This document shows, one piece after another, positions 26,418 through 35,587 of a stretch of DNA of 64,000 nucleotides. This DNA is from Campylobacterales bacterium. Its GTDB lineage: Bacteria; Campylobacterota; Campylobacteria; Campylobacterales; Sulfurospirillaceae. The notes beneath the pieces were generated by a model. The model was given only the letters and a program-made list of their open reading frames with translations, was not told the DNA's origin and did not search any database. The stretch is taken from the NCBI GenBank assembly GCA_016930915.1, contig JAFGFU010000025.1:62001-126000 (forward strand), read 5' to 3'. Position 1 is the first letter of the stretch; the number at the start of each line of letters is the position of its first letter. Position numbers and translations under genes: made by a program.

Positions 26418-26820
26418 AGTGTTGTAGCTCCACAGGTAAAGTAATACCAAAACGTTCACACGCTTCTTGATAAAACCGTAATTGAGGACGACCTTTTCGC
26501 CAATAAAACGCCCCTATGCTATTTCGTGTTGTTTTAAAATCATCATAATCGGTACTGAATCTAGGTAACTGAGCACACGAAGCAGGTAAAGTTTCAAAAG
26601 CCGAGCCATACACCACATTTGCCTCTTCGCATGTTTCAACTAAGCTGACAAAAGAGCTTCCTTTAAGTGAAATAAGAGGCATGTGTTCATATATCCTAAG
26701 AGGCTTACCCTCTATAGAAAGCAAATGAAATACTCTGGCAATAAGCTCTTGTTCAGGCGTCTGTGCAAGACTAAGTGTCGTAGATAAGAGTAGAACCAAA
26801 AAAGGTTTTAAAAGAGCCAT
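26407..26820 (-). CDS. Small exported protein of a receptor/kinase operon, unknown function
   Basis: 137 residues with a clear signal peptide (KPFLVLLLSTTLSLAQ) and a compact mature part with two Cys (VETCEEANVV, LPASCAQLP) that could form a disulfide, plus a third Cys near the end. Its start overlaps the receptor gene's 3' end and its stop overlaps the kinase start, so the three are translationally linked. It resembles small periplasmic ligand-binding modules found next to sensor kinases, but I do not recognise a named family. Confidence 0.7.
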   Translation of the reverse strand: MALLKPFLVLLLSTTLSLAQTPEQELIARVFHLLSIEGKPLRIYEHMPLISLKGSSFVSLVETCEEANVVYGSAFETLPASCAQLPRFSTDYDDFKTTRNSIGAFYWRKGRPQLRFYQEACERFGITLPVELQHYAQ

Positions 26821-28693
26821 TCAAACCCTAGCATTACCTGACGTTCTTGAATAGGAACGCTCAAAGGCTCCACAAAGGATAAGGTAGAAAAATCAAACCG
26901 TGAAAGTATCTGTTTTTCCCCTTTCCCTAGAAGGTTTTGCCCTTTAAGTGTAAAGAGTAAATTATCACTAAAGTTGTAACGAACGCCTAGTGTTACATCA
27001 TACCCTCGGTTATGATAATACTCACTGTGCGTTACAAACATCTCCTCAAAAAAATCCAACTTACGGTAGCGATGTTGGTGGCGTAAAATCAACTGATGGT
27101 TTCTAAAAATGACATCATATCCTGCATGATCAATTCTCTTATAACGGTATGCCAGCATAATTTTATTAATCGCATCGTAGTGGTACGTATACTGCATGTA
27201 AGTATTTAGGTGTTCTGTCATACCTAAAGCGGTATCGACTCTAAGATTCTCATTCACATAAGGGGCATCTTCAATCCACGAATAACTCAAGAAAAATTCA
27301 TACAGTGAAGCACCGACTTCATACTTAAACTCTTGCGCTAAAGAGTCAAGTTCTTGCTTTTTGGGATAAGCCGATTTCATATAAAAAGAACCGATTAAAT
27401 AAGGTTCAACATACCCCTCTGTATGAAAGAAAAAGCTCTTAGATGTCCATGCATCATTGGTATAGGTAAGCCCCGCACGGAGCATGTGAAGGCTATCACT
27501 CTCATAACCACCATTATTTGTGACATAACTTTGTTGCGCCCCTAGTGTCCCTACAAGATTCTGTGCAAAAGCATAACTGTCTTCGACAAAAAGAGAGCTC
27601 ACTGCTTGCCTTGTATGCCCATCTTTTGGTACATCTAGCCCATTCATCTGAATCAAATCAAAATCAATCATTTTATAACGATATCTAGCACCTGTAATAA
27701 GATGATGATCCCCAATGTGCGTGTTATATTTCAACTCAGTTGAGAGTGCAGAACTCTCTGCTTTGCTCTCAATTTTATAAATAGGTGCTCCTTTGTAAAA
27801 AAATAAAGGAGTATCTTTATAGAGTGCATGGTCTTTAAGTCCATCATAGGCTACAGATAACTTCCAATTATCCCATGCTTTACTGTACCCAATATGCGCA
27901 TCTTCTGAACTCATCTTTGAATCATCTAAACTCATATCCATACTAGGGCCTATCCAAGCCCCTTTATGAGCCTTCGAAGCGTTAATTAAAAGATTTTGTG
28001 TCTCATCTTTAATGTTCGTAAACACATTGTAGCGCTTTACATCACGGTTTAATTCTTCCTTACTCGTCTCATAGGTTTTTCGTTTATCATATGACGAAGA
28101 GAAACGTGCAATATAATCTGTCTCATTTTCACGACCAATATATTGGATATTTTGGGTTGAACCTCCACGACTTGTCACCATACTCTGAAAACTACCACCA
28201 CCATCTCTGGTCGCTTTTTTCGAAAACATTGAATCAATACCGATGTAGGCTCACTCGAATAGACAAAAGAGGTAGAGAGATTGTAGACTTCAATATGATC
28301 TACAAAACCCAAATCAAGATCACCTAAAATAATCATTCCACTGCCATACATCGCTGTGGTAATCTCTTGCTCATCAATAAAAATTCGAATCAGACTCGAA
28401 GAAAACGGTACAGGTCCATAGGTAAGTGGGTCAGGCAAACCATAACGACTGAGGCGATAACCGTCCATCGTGTATTTTAAAATATCACTGAGGTATTTTA
28501 CCTGCATCATATCAAGGTCATTGCGAGTATAGATAGTTGAAAAACCACTATTTTCCAGTTTTGTTTTTTCAGAGAGGTCACTCTTCTTTTCAATAGTATT
28601 TAAGAGATTTTCAATGGAACTTTGAGCATATCCATCTAGTCCAAATACAAGTACACTAAGAGCAATACAATAGTTTCTTTTCCATCTTTGCAT
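26808..28693 (-). pseudogene. TonB-dependent outer-membrane receptor interrupted by a frameshift
   Basis: Two ORFs make up one receptor. 28175-28693 carries the signal peptide and plug domain (IYTRNDLDMMQVKYLSDILKY, VDHIEVYNLSTS). 26808-28229 carries the barrel, ending VPIQERQVMLGFEWLF with the terminal aromatic typical of outer-membrane proteins. The plug frame reads SSEPTSVLIQ then drifts. The barrel frame picks up at MFSKKATRDGGGSF. Inserting one base around 28225-28230 joins them as ...SVLIQMFSKKATRDGG. The cause may be a real mutation, phase variation or a sequencing error. No long homopolymer is present at the junction. The ligand is unknown. Confidence 0.82.
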
Positions 28694-28701
28694 CCGTTCC
28701 C

Positions 28702-29883
28702 TTAGTATTTAGGTGTTTCGCTCTTTGATTCATATCGTTTAAATAGATACATCAAAAGCTGAATTAAAATCATAATTACAATACCTTCCATCAACGCTGC
28801 TACAATGAAAGAAGCGTACTCATTTTCTCCAATCGCTTCATTTTTAACAGCAATAGTGGCAATTGCAACTAAAAAGGTTAAAGGCATCGAATACGAAAGG
28901 GCAAATAAGACACTCTCTTTAATACCTAAATATTTGAAATAAGCCGTGAGTGTTGCAAGAAAACGAATTCCAACCATTGCTGTTACAATCCATAACGCAT
29001 GGGTAAAGATCTCTTTGGTAAAGACCAAATTCAAATCCAATGTCGTTCCAACAAAAATAAAAAAAAGTGGCACTAAAAAACCAAAGCCAAAGGTTGAAAG
29101 CTCATGAGAAAGCTCTTTTTTATGACCAAAAAAGTTTGTAATAAAAATCCCCGCAATCAATGCTCCTAAAACCATATCGATTTCGAGCCACTGCATGGTT
29201 GCCAAAAAGACAAAAAAGAGTGCAAAACTAATGCGGATGCTCTGATGTTTCGTATCCTGCTGAGGCATAATAATTTTTTTAAGCTCAGGATACCACCAAA
29301 AAAGAATATTTAATAGCTTAAATAAAGAATAAGATACAAAAAGAACAATACCTAAAATGAGAATATTTTGAGCAAAATGCCATCCAAATCCATGCATCAT
29401 CATTGCATCAAACATAATAAATAAACAAATACTTACAAACTCGCCCACCAAACCTACGATAAGCGCAAGTTCAAGCCATTTAGCATTTTTCCCATGCTCA
29501 CTAATAAGCGCCATCACCATACCCAATGAAGCAATAGGCAATGCAATAATATACACAGCGGGTAATTCAAACACAAAATAAAGAAGGAGTGAAAGACCAT
29601 ATAAAACAGCAAAAAAACCAATGGATTGTTTAAAAAAACGCTCTTTAAAATGGAGAAGTTCTCGTATTTCTATTTCTAAGCCAACCAAAAACATCAGATA
29701 AAAGAAACCTATTTTGGCAAGATTTTTAAAGACTTCATTGTCTACATTTAAAAAGCCAACCCAAACAGCTAAAGAACCCAACAATATTTCAACCACAGGA
29801 GTTGGAATACGAAAAAGACGAGAAATTATGGGGGAAAGCACCATCAAAAGCACCACATGCGCTAAAAAGATAAGATTTTCCAA
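28702..29883 (-). CDS. Cation:proton antiporter (CPA2/KefB-like), membrane part only
   Basis: This 393-residue protein has about 12 membrane segments. The early RIPTPVVEILLGSLAVWVGF and FLVGLEIEIRELL are hallmarks of the Na+/H+ exchanger fold of the CPA2 group, and IDMVLGALIAGIF lies in the core. It has no C-terminal RCK/TrkA-N domain, so it is shorter than KefB/KefC. It probably exchanges Na+ or K+ for protons. It lies just upstream of the broken receptor on the same strand (8-bp gap) and downstream of rnpB. Confidence 0.85.
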   Translation of the reverse strand: MENLIFLAHVVLLMVLSPIISRLFRIPTPVVEILLGSLAVWVGFLNVDNEVFKNLAKIGFFYLMFLVGLEIEIRELLHFKERFFKQSIGFFAVLYGLSLLLYFVFELPAVYIIALPIASLGMVMALISEHGKNAKWLELALIVGLVGEFVSICLFIMFDAMMMHGFGWHFAQNILILGIVLFVSYSLFKLLNILFWWYPELKKIIMPQQDTKHQSIRISFALFFVFLATMQWLEIDMVLGALIAGIFITNFFGHKKELSHELSTFGFGFLVPLFFIFVGTTLDLNLVFTKEIFTHALWIVTAMVGIRFLATLTAYFKYLGIKESVLFALSYSMPLTFLVAIATIAVKNEAIGENEYASFIVAALMEGIVIMILIQLLMYLFKRYESKSETPKY

Positions 29884-29911
29884 ATGTATCCTTATTTTAG
29901 GCTTTGTGTCA

Positions 29912-30317
29912 AAAGGTGTAGCGATAAGCCGGGTTCTGTCGTGGGTGATTATTTATCTACGACTTACCTTACGATAAGCCTCTAGCGAAGGGTTCATAAA
30001 ACGTGAGACCAAAACCGTCCCTTCTTGCTGCAGGTTGGGTTTACATAGCTGCTCTAATTACTTAAAGCACTGGTGGGCTCTTACCCCACCGTTTCACCTT
30101 TTCCATATTAACTGTCTTCTTAGAGACAAGCAAAGCTTGTCACTAATTCCTCTCACTAAAGCTATGCTTCGCAAGAATGACAAAATGGTAGTTTACTTTC
30201 TGTTGCACTGTCCCTTAGGTTACCCTAGCCGTCCGTTAGACGGAACCATGTCTCACATGCAGCCCGGACTTTCCTCTTGAGCGTGAGTGCCCAAGCAATC
30301 ACCTACCACACCTTTTG
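29912..30317 (-). ncRNA. rnpB: RNase P RNA (bacterial class A)
   Basis: Read on the - strand, the region begins with GGTGTGGTAGGTGATTGC, followed by GAGGAAAGTCCGGGCTGC. It contains ACAGTGCAACAGAAAGTAAAC, and ends with AGAACCCGGCTTATCGCTAC, whose tail pairs with the 5' end. These are the universally conserved 5', P4-side and 3' segments of RNase P RNA. The length is about 405 nt. The P12 arm is longer than usual (about 30110-30205) and contains an inner hairpin GACAAGC/GCTTGTC. The ends are estimated from pairing and may be off by a few bases. Confidence 0.95.
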
Positions 30318-30326
30318 AAGGAGAGA

Positions 30327-30386
30327 TTATAGCGAAACTTTTATGAGTTCTTCTATAATCACTGTAGTATAAGAGCCTTTTAAAAG
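30327..30386 (-). pseudogene. Remnant matching the 3' end of truD
   Basis: Read on the - strand this 60-nt stretch encodes KGSYTTVIIEELIKVSL and a stop, almost the same as the TruD C-terminus encoded at 34485 (KGSYATVIIEELVKNSL and stop). The DNA is also similar (for example TATAAGAGCCTTTT against CATAAGAGCCTTTT on the + strand). It lies just upstream of rnpB. Upstream of this piece the similarity fades. A duplicated, decayed truD tail is the simplest reading. Confidence 0.7.
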
Positions 30387-30445
30387 ACAAAGACTCTGCA
30401 TAAAAAATTTTCATATAAAATCTAAAAATTCACAATAATGTAATT

Positions 30446-30474
30446 TTGACATTATAAACTTTACACAATTAAAT
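30446..30474 (+). promoter_or_regulatory. Candidate sigma-70 promoter for the asparaginase gene
   Basis: TTGACA at 30446 is followed, 17 bp later, by TTAAAT at 30469, about 55 bp before the start codon. The -10 element is weak, so this is tentative. Confidence 0.4.
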
Positions 30475-30528
30475 ACTTGTGCACAAAGCGTTTAATCCTA
30501 AAAAAATCCTATTATCATGGAGAAAAAG

Positions 30529-31572
30529 ATGTTAAGAAAAGTCGCCGTTTTAGCCGTAGTCGCTAGCTCTTTGGCATTTGCCAAACCAAACGTAGTCGTT
30601 TTAGCCACAGGTGGAACAATCGCAGGTTCTGGAGTTTCAAGTACACAATATGAAGGGTATCAAGCCGCAGTCACAGGCGTTGACAAATTATTGCAAGCCG
30701 TTCCTGAACTGAAAAATATCGCTAATCTTTCTGGAGAACAAGTTGCGCAAGTGGCAAGTCAAGACATATCGACTGATATTTGGCTAAAATTAGCAAAAAG
30801 AGTGAATAGTCTGTTAACACAAGATAATGTCGATGGCGTTGTTATCACCCATGGTACAAATACAATGGAAGAGACAGCTTATTTTCTCAATCTTGTCGTT
30901 AAAAGTAAAAAACCTGTGGTTATGGTAGGTGCTATGAGACCTGGTACTGCCATTAGCGCAGATGGTCCAATGAACCTCTATGATGCAGTTCTTACGGCTG
31001 GTTCAAAAGAGGCTGTTGGAAAGGGTGTCATGATAGTTTTAAATGATCGAATTATCGCTGCAAGAGATGTCCAAAAAACAGATTCAATTACCATTGATAC
31101 CTTTAAAGCGCCTATTTTTGGTTATCTTGGTCAAATTGTAGATGGTAAAGTTGTATTCTTTAAAAATCCTAGTAGCAAGCATACTTATGAATCAGAATTT
31201 GATATTACAAACATCAACACATTACCAAAGGTTGATATTAACTACGGTTATGCTCATGATTCAGGCACTGTCATTGATGCGTTGGTTGCAAGTGGAACAA
31301 AAGGAATCGTACACGCAGGTGCAGGTACCGCTTCTATGAGTGAGTTTATTTTACCATCTGTTGAAAAAGCGACTAAAAAAGGTGTTGCCATTGTTAGAAC
31401 GCCTAGAACATCTCTAGGTATGATTAGCCATAATATGGAAGTAGCTGATGACAAATATGGAACAATCGCAGGAGGAACACTGAGTACTCCAAAAGCAAGA
31501 GTTTTATTGATGTTAGGGCTTACCAAATCAAATGATCCTAAATATTTACAAGAATTATTCTTTAAATATTAA
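30529..31572 (+). CDS. ansB: Type II (periplasmic) L-asparaginase
   Basis: I place the start at ATG 30529 because GGAG lies seven bases before it; the ORF-track ATG 30517 would put that site inside the gene. About 347 residues with a signal peptide (VAVLAVVASSLAFA). The first catalytic Thr is in VLATGGTIAGSG, the second set in VVITHGTNTMEETAYFL, and the substrate-binding loop in GAMRPGTAISADGP. It hydrolyses asparagine to aspartate and ammonia in the periplasm, feeding dicarboxylate or fumarate respiration in Campylobacterota. A two-component system follows on the same strand. Confidence 0.95.
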   Translation: MLRKVAVLAVVASSLAFAKPNVVVLATGGTIAGSGVSSTQYEGYQAAVTGVDKLLQAVPELKNIANLSGEQVAQVASQDISTDIWLKLAKRVNSLLTQDNVDGVVITHGTNTMEETAYFLNLVVKSKKPVVMVGAMRPGTAISADGPMNLYDAVLTAGSKEAVGKGVMIVLNDRIIAARDVQKTDSITIDTFKAPIFGYLGQIVDGKVVFFKNPSSKHTYESEFDITNINTLPKVDINYGYAHDSGTVIDALVASGTKGIVHAGAGTASMSEFILPSVEKATKKGVAIVRTPRTSLGMISHNMEVADDKYGTIAGGTLSTPKARVLLMLGLTKSNDPKYLQELFFKY

Positions 31573-31578
31573 TGATAG

Positions 31579-31599
31579 ATGCGGACTTTTTGTCCGCAT
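31579..31599 (+). terminator. Hairpin after the asparaginase gene
   Basis: An 8-bp perfect stem ATGCGGAC/GTCCGCAT with loop TTTTT begins 6 bp after the stop. No T-run follows, so read-through to the kinase gene is possible. Confidence 0.6.
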
Positions 31600-31624
31600 T
31601 CAATATATCTTATATGAGAGATGA

Positions 31625-33847
31625 ATGAACAAAATAGCTTTAGTCTTCGTTGCTTTATTTCTTTTTGTCAATACCGCATTTGCGTTAGATATAAAAAATG
31701 TTTTAATTATTAATTCTTATCATAAAGGGTATTACTGGAGTGATACCATTATTGATATTTTGCAAAAAAATCTTGAAAAAGAGAACTGCTATTTGCATGT
31801 TTTATATATGGATTCTAAACGGATTAACACTGAAAATTACTTAGATAGTTTAACCAAAAGCTATCAACTTCAGCTTGAAAAAAGAGAGTTTGACCTCATT
31901 GTGGCGGTCGATAATTTTGCCTATGATTTTGTATGCAAAAACTATGAAAAATTAAGATTAAATCAAAATATTTACTTTATTGGATTAGAAAAATCTCCAT
32001 CAGAAATAGCGCAAACGTACAATCTTATGCATAAGACTTCAGGGCTTATGGAAAAAAGACTCATTGTAGAAAATATTTTTTTTATTCAAGAAACCCTACC
32101 TCGCATTAAAAAAATATACATTGTCAATGATGAGAGTAAAAATGGCAATGACACCCATACCTTCATAGAAGAAGCTATGATGAGATTTAAAAATGAGATT
32201 GAATTTAAGTACATAAGGTCTTCTTCTTTAAGTGAACTTAAAAGCTTATTTCATACGTTTCGTGAAGATGAAGCGCTCTTTTTTGTACGATTTTATAATG
32301 ATAAAGAGGGAAACTTAGTTGACAATCTGCAATTAACCCTGTTTTTAAACGAATGCAAAATACCTGTTTTTGTCACGGATAATGAATTTATTGATTCTGT
32401 ATTTGGAGGGTACATTTTACATGTAGAGAAAATGGCGCATCAAGCGTCTATGGAAATCAACACTATCTTAAAATCGTATACGTTTCATCCACAAATCAAT
32501 ACATACACTCTTTTTGAGAAAGTCATCAATTATAAAAAACTAGAGTCCTTTCAAAAACAGTCCACCATTTTTCTCTCCACTACAACAAAACTAATCAACT
32601 CACCTGAAAATTTTTTCGACAAATACAAACTGTTCATTAACATCGTCTTTATTCTTTCGCCTTTTTTGCTCATTTTAATTATTGGACTGATTTATAATAT
32701 CTATGTTCGTATCAAAAAAACACATCTCTTAGAGCAGAGAATGGAATTTGATAAAATTTTGCTTGAATCCCTAGACCATCCCATTGTTTGGTACAATGAA
32801 AATGGTTTTATTGTGGAGAGCAATCAAAATTTTGAAAGATTTTTAGAGTTATCCTTTGAAAACGCACCCCACATCCAACTCAAAACTCTCATTGAAAATA
32901 ACACGATTAATGTTTTAATGAAACACTTATTTGAACACACCAGAAAAAACTTTTCTGCACTTGAAATTGATCTTACATGTAAAGAAAATCACAAAAAGCA
33001 TACCTTTATCATCAAAAATCCTGAATACGCACAAAATACCTATAATTTAAAAGGCAATGTTGCTATTTTTCTTGATATAACAGACATACGTCACGCTATG
33101 CAAAAACAAAGGAAACAGCAAGAGTTTATTATTCAACAATCAAAGCTTGCTGAAATAGGTGAAATCTTAAGTTCCATAGCCCACCAATGGAAAACACCCC
33201 TCATTGAAATTTCAGCGATTGTTCAAGAGTATTTTTATGTACAACACAGACTCCTAGAAGAAGAACACGCTGCGTATCAAAATGATGTGATGACTCAAAT
33301 TAAGTATATGACCGATACCATTGATGATTTTCAAACATTCCTCAAACCTTCGAATGAAAAAATTACTTTTAATATTCAAGAATCCATTGAAAAAATCCTC
33401 TCCATTGTCGATCATACCATTCGTTATAACCACATTGAAATTCATATGGATATAGAAAAAAACTCCAATTTATGTATTTACGGGTATAAAAATGAGTTTA
33501 TGCAAAGTCTTTTAAATATTATCAATAATGCGAAAGAGCAGATTTTAAAAGAAAAAGAGAACACTAAAACTTTAAAAGGGATGATTAACATAACCATTTC
33601 TAATCAAAATAACCATCTCATTCTCACTATTGAAGACAATGGAGGAGGAGTATCTCAACCTAACATTGAAGATATTTTCAACCCCTATGTCACCACAAAA
33701 TCAAACGGTTTAGGCATAGGTTTATATATGAGCAAAATGATTATAGAAGATAAGATGCATGGCAAAATAAGCGTTGAAAATTCACGCTTTGGGGCAAAAT
33801 TTACGATTCAATTAAAGGTATGTCATTATGAAAATTCTCGTGCTTGA
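31625..33847 (+). CDS. Sensor histidine kinase with periplasmic ABC-substrate-binding-like domain and PAS
   Basis: 740 residues. A signal peptide (ALVFVALFLFVNTAFA) is followed by a sensor of about 300 residues like the ABC-type substrate-binding domain found on some kinases (VLIINSYHKGYYWSDTI). Next come one membrane helix (VFILSPFLLILIIGLIYN), a PAS-like region (LESLDHPIVWYNENGFIVESN), the H-box (EILSSIAHQWKTPLIEISAI), and an ATPase domain (DNGGGV, GLGIGLYMSK). It overlaps the response-regulator gene by 20 bp. An in-frame copy of the repeat encodes LTCK. The location suggests it senses an amino acid or product of the asparaginase, by inference only. Confidence 0.9.
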   Translation: MNKIALVFVALFLFVNTAFALDIKNVLIINSYHKGYYWSDTIIDILQKNLEKENCYLHVLYMDSKRINTENYLDSLTKSYQLQLEKREFDLIVAVDNFAYDFVCKNYEKLRLNQNIYFIGLEKSPSEIAQTYNLMHKTSGLMEKRLIVENIFFIQETLPRIKKIYIVNDESKNGNDTHTFIEEAMMRFKNEIEFKYIRSSSLSELKSLFHTFREDEALFFVRFYNDKEGNLVDNLQLTLFLNECKIPVFVTDNEFIDSVFGGYILHVEKMAHQASMEINTILKSYTFHPQINTYTLFEKVINYKKLESFQKQSTIFLSTTTKLINSPENFFDKYKLFINIVFILSPFLLILIIGLIYNIYVRIKKTHLLEQRMEFDKILLESLDHPIVWYNENGFIVESNQNFERFLELSFENAPHIQLKTLIENNTINVLMKHLFEHTRKNFSALEIDLTCKENHKKHTFIIKNPEYAQNTYNLKGNVAIFLDITDIRHAMQKQRKQQEFIIQQSKLAEIGEILSSIAHQWKTPLIEISAIVQEYFYVQHRLLEEEHAAYQNDVMTQIKYMTDTIDDFQTFLKPSNEKITFNIQESIEKILSIVDHTIRYNHIEIHMDIEKNSNLCIYGYKNEFMQSLLNIINNAKEQILKEKENTKTLKGMINITISNQNNHLILTIEDNGGGVSQPNIEDIFNPYVTTKSNGLGIGLYMSKMIIEDKMHGKISVENSRFGAKFTIQLKVCHYENSRA

Positions 33848-34472
33848 AGACAACGTAAGACTCTTGCGTACCATCAAAATAGGACTTGAAAATGAAAACT
33901 TCAAAGTCGATACCTTTACAGATGGCGAAGAAGCTCTTAGCGCTTTAACCAATGGGTATTCGTGTTTTATTTTTGATATTAATGTTCCCTCTTTAAGTGG
34001 TTTGGATGTTTTAGAATATTTACGCATCAACTATAAAGATACGCCAGTCATTATGATTAGTTCGGATGTTGGCTTGGAGAAAATCAAAAAATCGTATGAG
34101 TTTGGCTGTAATGACTATATCAAAAAACCATTTTTCGTATATGAATTGGTGCAAAAAATAAAAAATCTTTGTAAAAATGAAACACAAATTATTTCGCTCG
34201 GAGAAGAATTTACGTTTGATTGTCAAAACCACATTTTATTGCATCAAACGACAGAAATTAAACTATCAAAACAAGAGATACTTTTTCTTGAATTATTAAG
34301 CAAAAAACGCAACAAAACATACTCTTATTACGAGATTGAAGAGTATGTCTGGGAAGGAAAGTCAACAACAGAGGGAAATATTCGAGCTTTAGTTAAAAGA
34401 CTACGCCTTAAAATTCCTCCTAAATCTATTCAAGTGATTAAAGGTGTTGGATATTCCCTTACCTGCCTATAG
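33828..34472 (+). CDS. OmpR-family response regulator
   Basis: 214 residues: receiver domain (ILVLEDNVRLLRTIK, phospho-Asp in CFIFDINVPSLSG, Thr/Ser position VIMISSD, Lys in YIKKPF) and a C-terminal winged helix (EILFLELLSKKRNKTYSYYEIEEYVW, then RALVKRLRLKIPPKSIQVIKGVGYSL). It is the cognate partner of the overlapping kinase gene and probably a DNA-binding regulator of nearby genes. It is convergent with truD, 12 bp away. Confidence 0.93.
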   Translation: MKILVLEDNVRLLRTIKIGLENENFKVDTFTDGEEALSALTNGYSCFIFDINVPSLSGLDVLEYLRINYKDTPVIMISSDVGLEKIKKSYEFGCNDYIKKPFFVYELVQKIKNLCKNETQIISLGEEFTFDCQNHILLHQTTEIKLSKQEILFLELLSKKRNKTYSYYEIEEYVWEGKSTTEGNIRALVKRLRLKIPPKSIQVIKGVGYSLTCL

Positions 34473-34484
34473 AAGTCTATCCCC

Positions 34485-35570
34485 TTAGAGACTGTTTTTT
34501 ACCAATTCTTCGATAATAACCGTAGCATAAGAGCCTTTTGGCAGTGAAAAATGCATCTCAAACCATGCCTCTTCTTCTTTATAAACGCCTTCAACCTCTT
34601 CTGCAAAACTCCATGCAAAACGACGACTGCCATTGAGTTTTTCTAAAAAAGGCTCACACTCTTTAAACATCTCTTGCTCAATCACACCCGCTTCATACTC
34701 AGCTTTAATGTTTTTACCACCCATCAACCACCCTGCGATGCTAATGCCTCGCTCTAAAAAGCGGGGAAGTTCTTCGTCCACATTTTCACACACAAAGGCT
34801 TTTCCCGCTGGGTAGTGGTGCAAGACATCGCCATGCATCATTTTAAAGAATTGGGGTTGTTTTTTAAGATTTTCTACTATTTCTTTAGGTAAATTAGTCG
34901 AGCGTACGCCATCACTCACATTAAACTCTTCAATCAAGCGACTGATTTCAATGCGCTTAGAGAGCCAATTGTTAAACAAATAGCTTTGATACGCATTAAT
35001 AAAAAACTCTTTCATCTTAGGGTTTCGCTCTTTTCTGCTTCCCTCTAAAATGGCTTTGCCTTTAAGGTAATTATCGCCATCAATGCCAAAACGCTGGTAG
35101 CCAAAGAAGTTTGGAAAGCCCTCTTTGGCAATTTTTTTAAGCCCATCTTGAAGTTTTTTCGCATCAATGTGGCTGACTTTTTTAAGGCGTACAAAAAAGC
35201 GGTTGCCTTTTAAGTGCCCTGTACGAATTTTATTGTTATGGTACGTGGTATCTAAAATCTTAATTTTTTCATGGAAAAAATTCGCTAGTTTTGGCTCAAA
35301 ATTTTTATGCAATGAAATGTACTGAGTCGTCATTCCATCTTTATCTTTAAGCCCTGCATACCCAAAATCACGTACTTTACAGCCTGTCACTTCACTTAAG
35401 TATTGCAACATATCCCATGTCGTGAGGTCTTTTTTTCTTACATGTAAAACCAAATGCTCGCCCTCACCACTAAAGGGATAAAGGGGAATTTCACTCACCA
35501 CAAAGTCACTGCTGTTTTTGGTGAATGTAGCATTTATGGGTGAATGGGTGAGAAAGAATTGTCGTATCAT
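34485..35570 (-). CDS. truD: tRNA pseudouridine(13) synthase TruD
   Basis: Start set at ATG 35570 (MIRQFFLTHSPINATFTKN), with AAGGAACACA upstream. About 361 residues. The catalytic Asp is in AGLKDKDGMTTQY, and NFFGYQRFG is the conserved TruD motif; the insertion domain lies between them and the C-terminus. It makes pseudouridine at position 13 of tRNA-Glu-type tRNAs. The start lies 18 bp beyond the thiL stop. An in-frame repeat copy (35438) encodes LVLHVRK. A decayed copy of its last 20 codons lies at 30327. Confidence 0.95.
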   Translation of the reverse strand: MIRQFFLTHSPINATFTKNSSDFVVSEIPLYPFSGEGEHLVLHVRKKDLTTWDMLQYLSEVTGCKVRDFGYAGLKDKDGMTTQYISLHKNFEPKLANFFHEKIKILDTTYHNNKIRTGHLKGNRFFVRLKKVSHIDAKKLQDGLKKIAKEGFPNFFGYQRFGIDGDNYLKGKAILEGSRKERNPKMKEFFINAYQSYLFNNWLSKRIEISRLIEEFNVSDGVRSTNLPKEIVENLKKQPQFFKMMHGDVLHHYPAGKAFVCENVDEELPRFLERGISIAGWLMGGKNIKAEYEAGVIEQEMFKECEPFLEKLNGSRRFAWSFAEEVEGVYKEEEAWFEMHFSLPKGSYATVIIEELVKNSL

Positions 35571-35587
35571 TGTGTTCCTTAAAATGG

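Noticed and set aside
29714-30280. ORFs on the + strand over 29.7-30.3 kb
   Set aside because: They are shadows of the antiporter gene and of RNase P RNA; the conserved RNA segments on the - strand explain this DNA.
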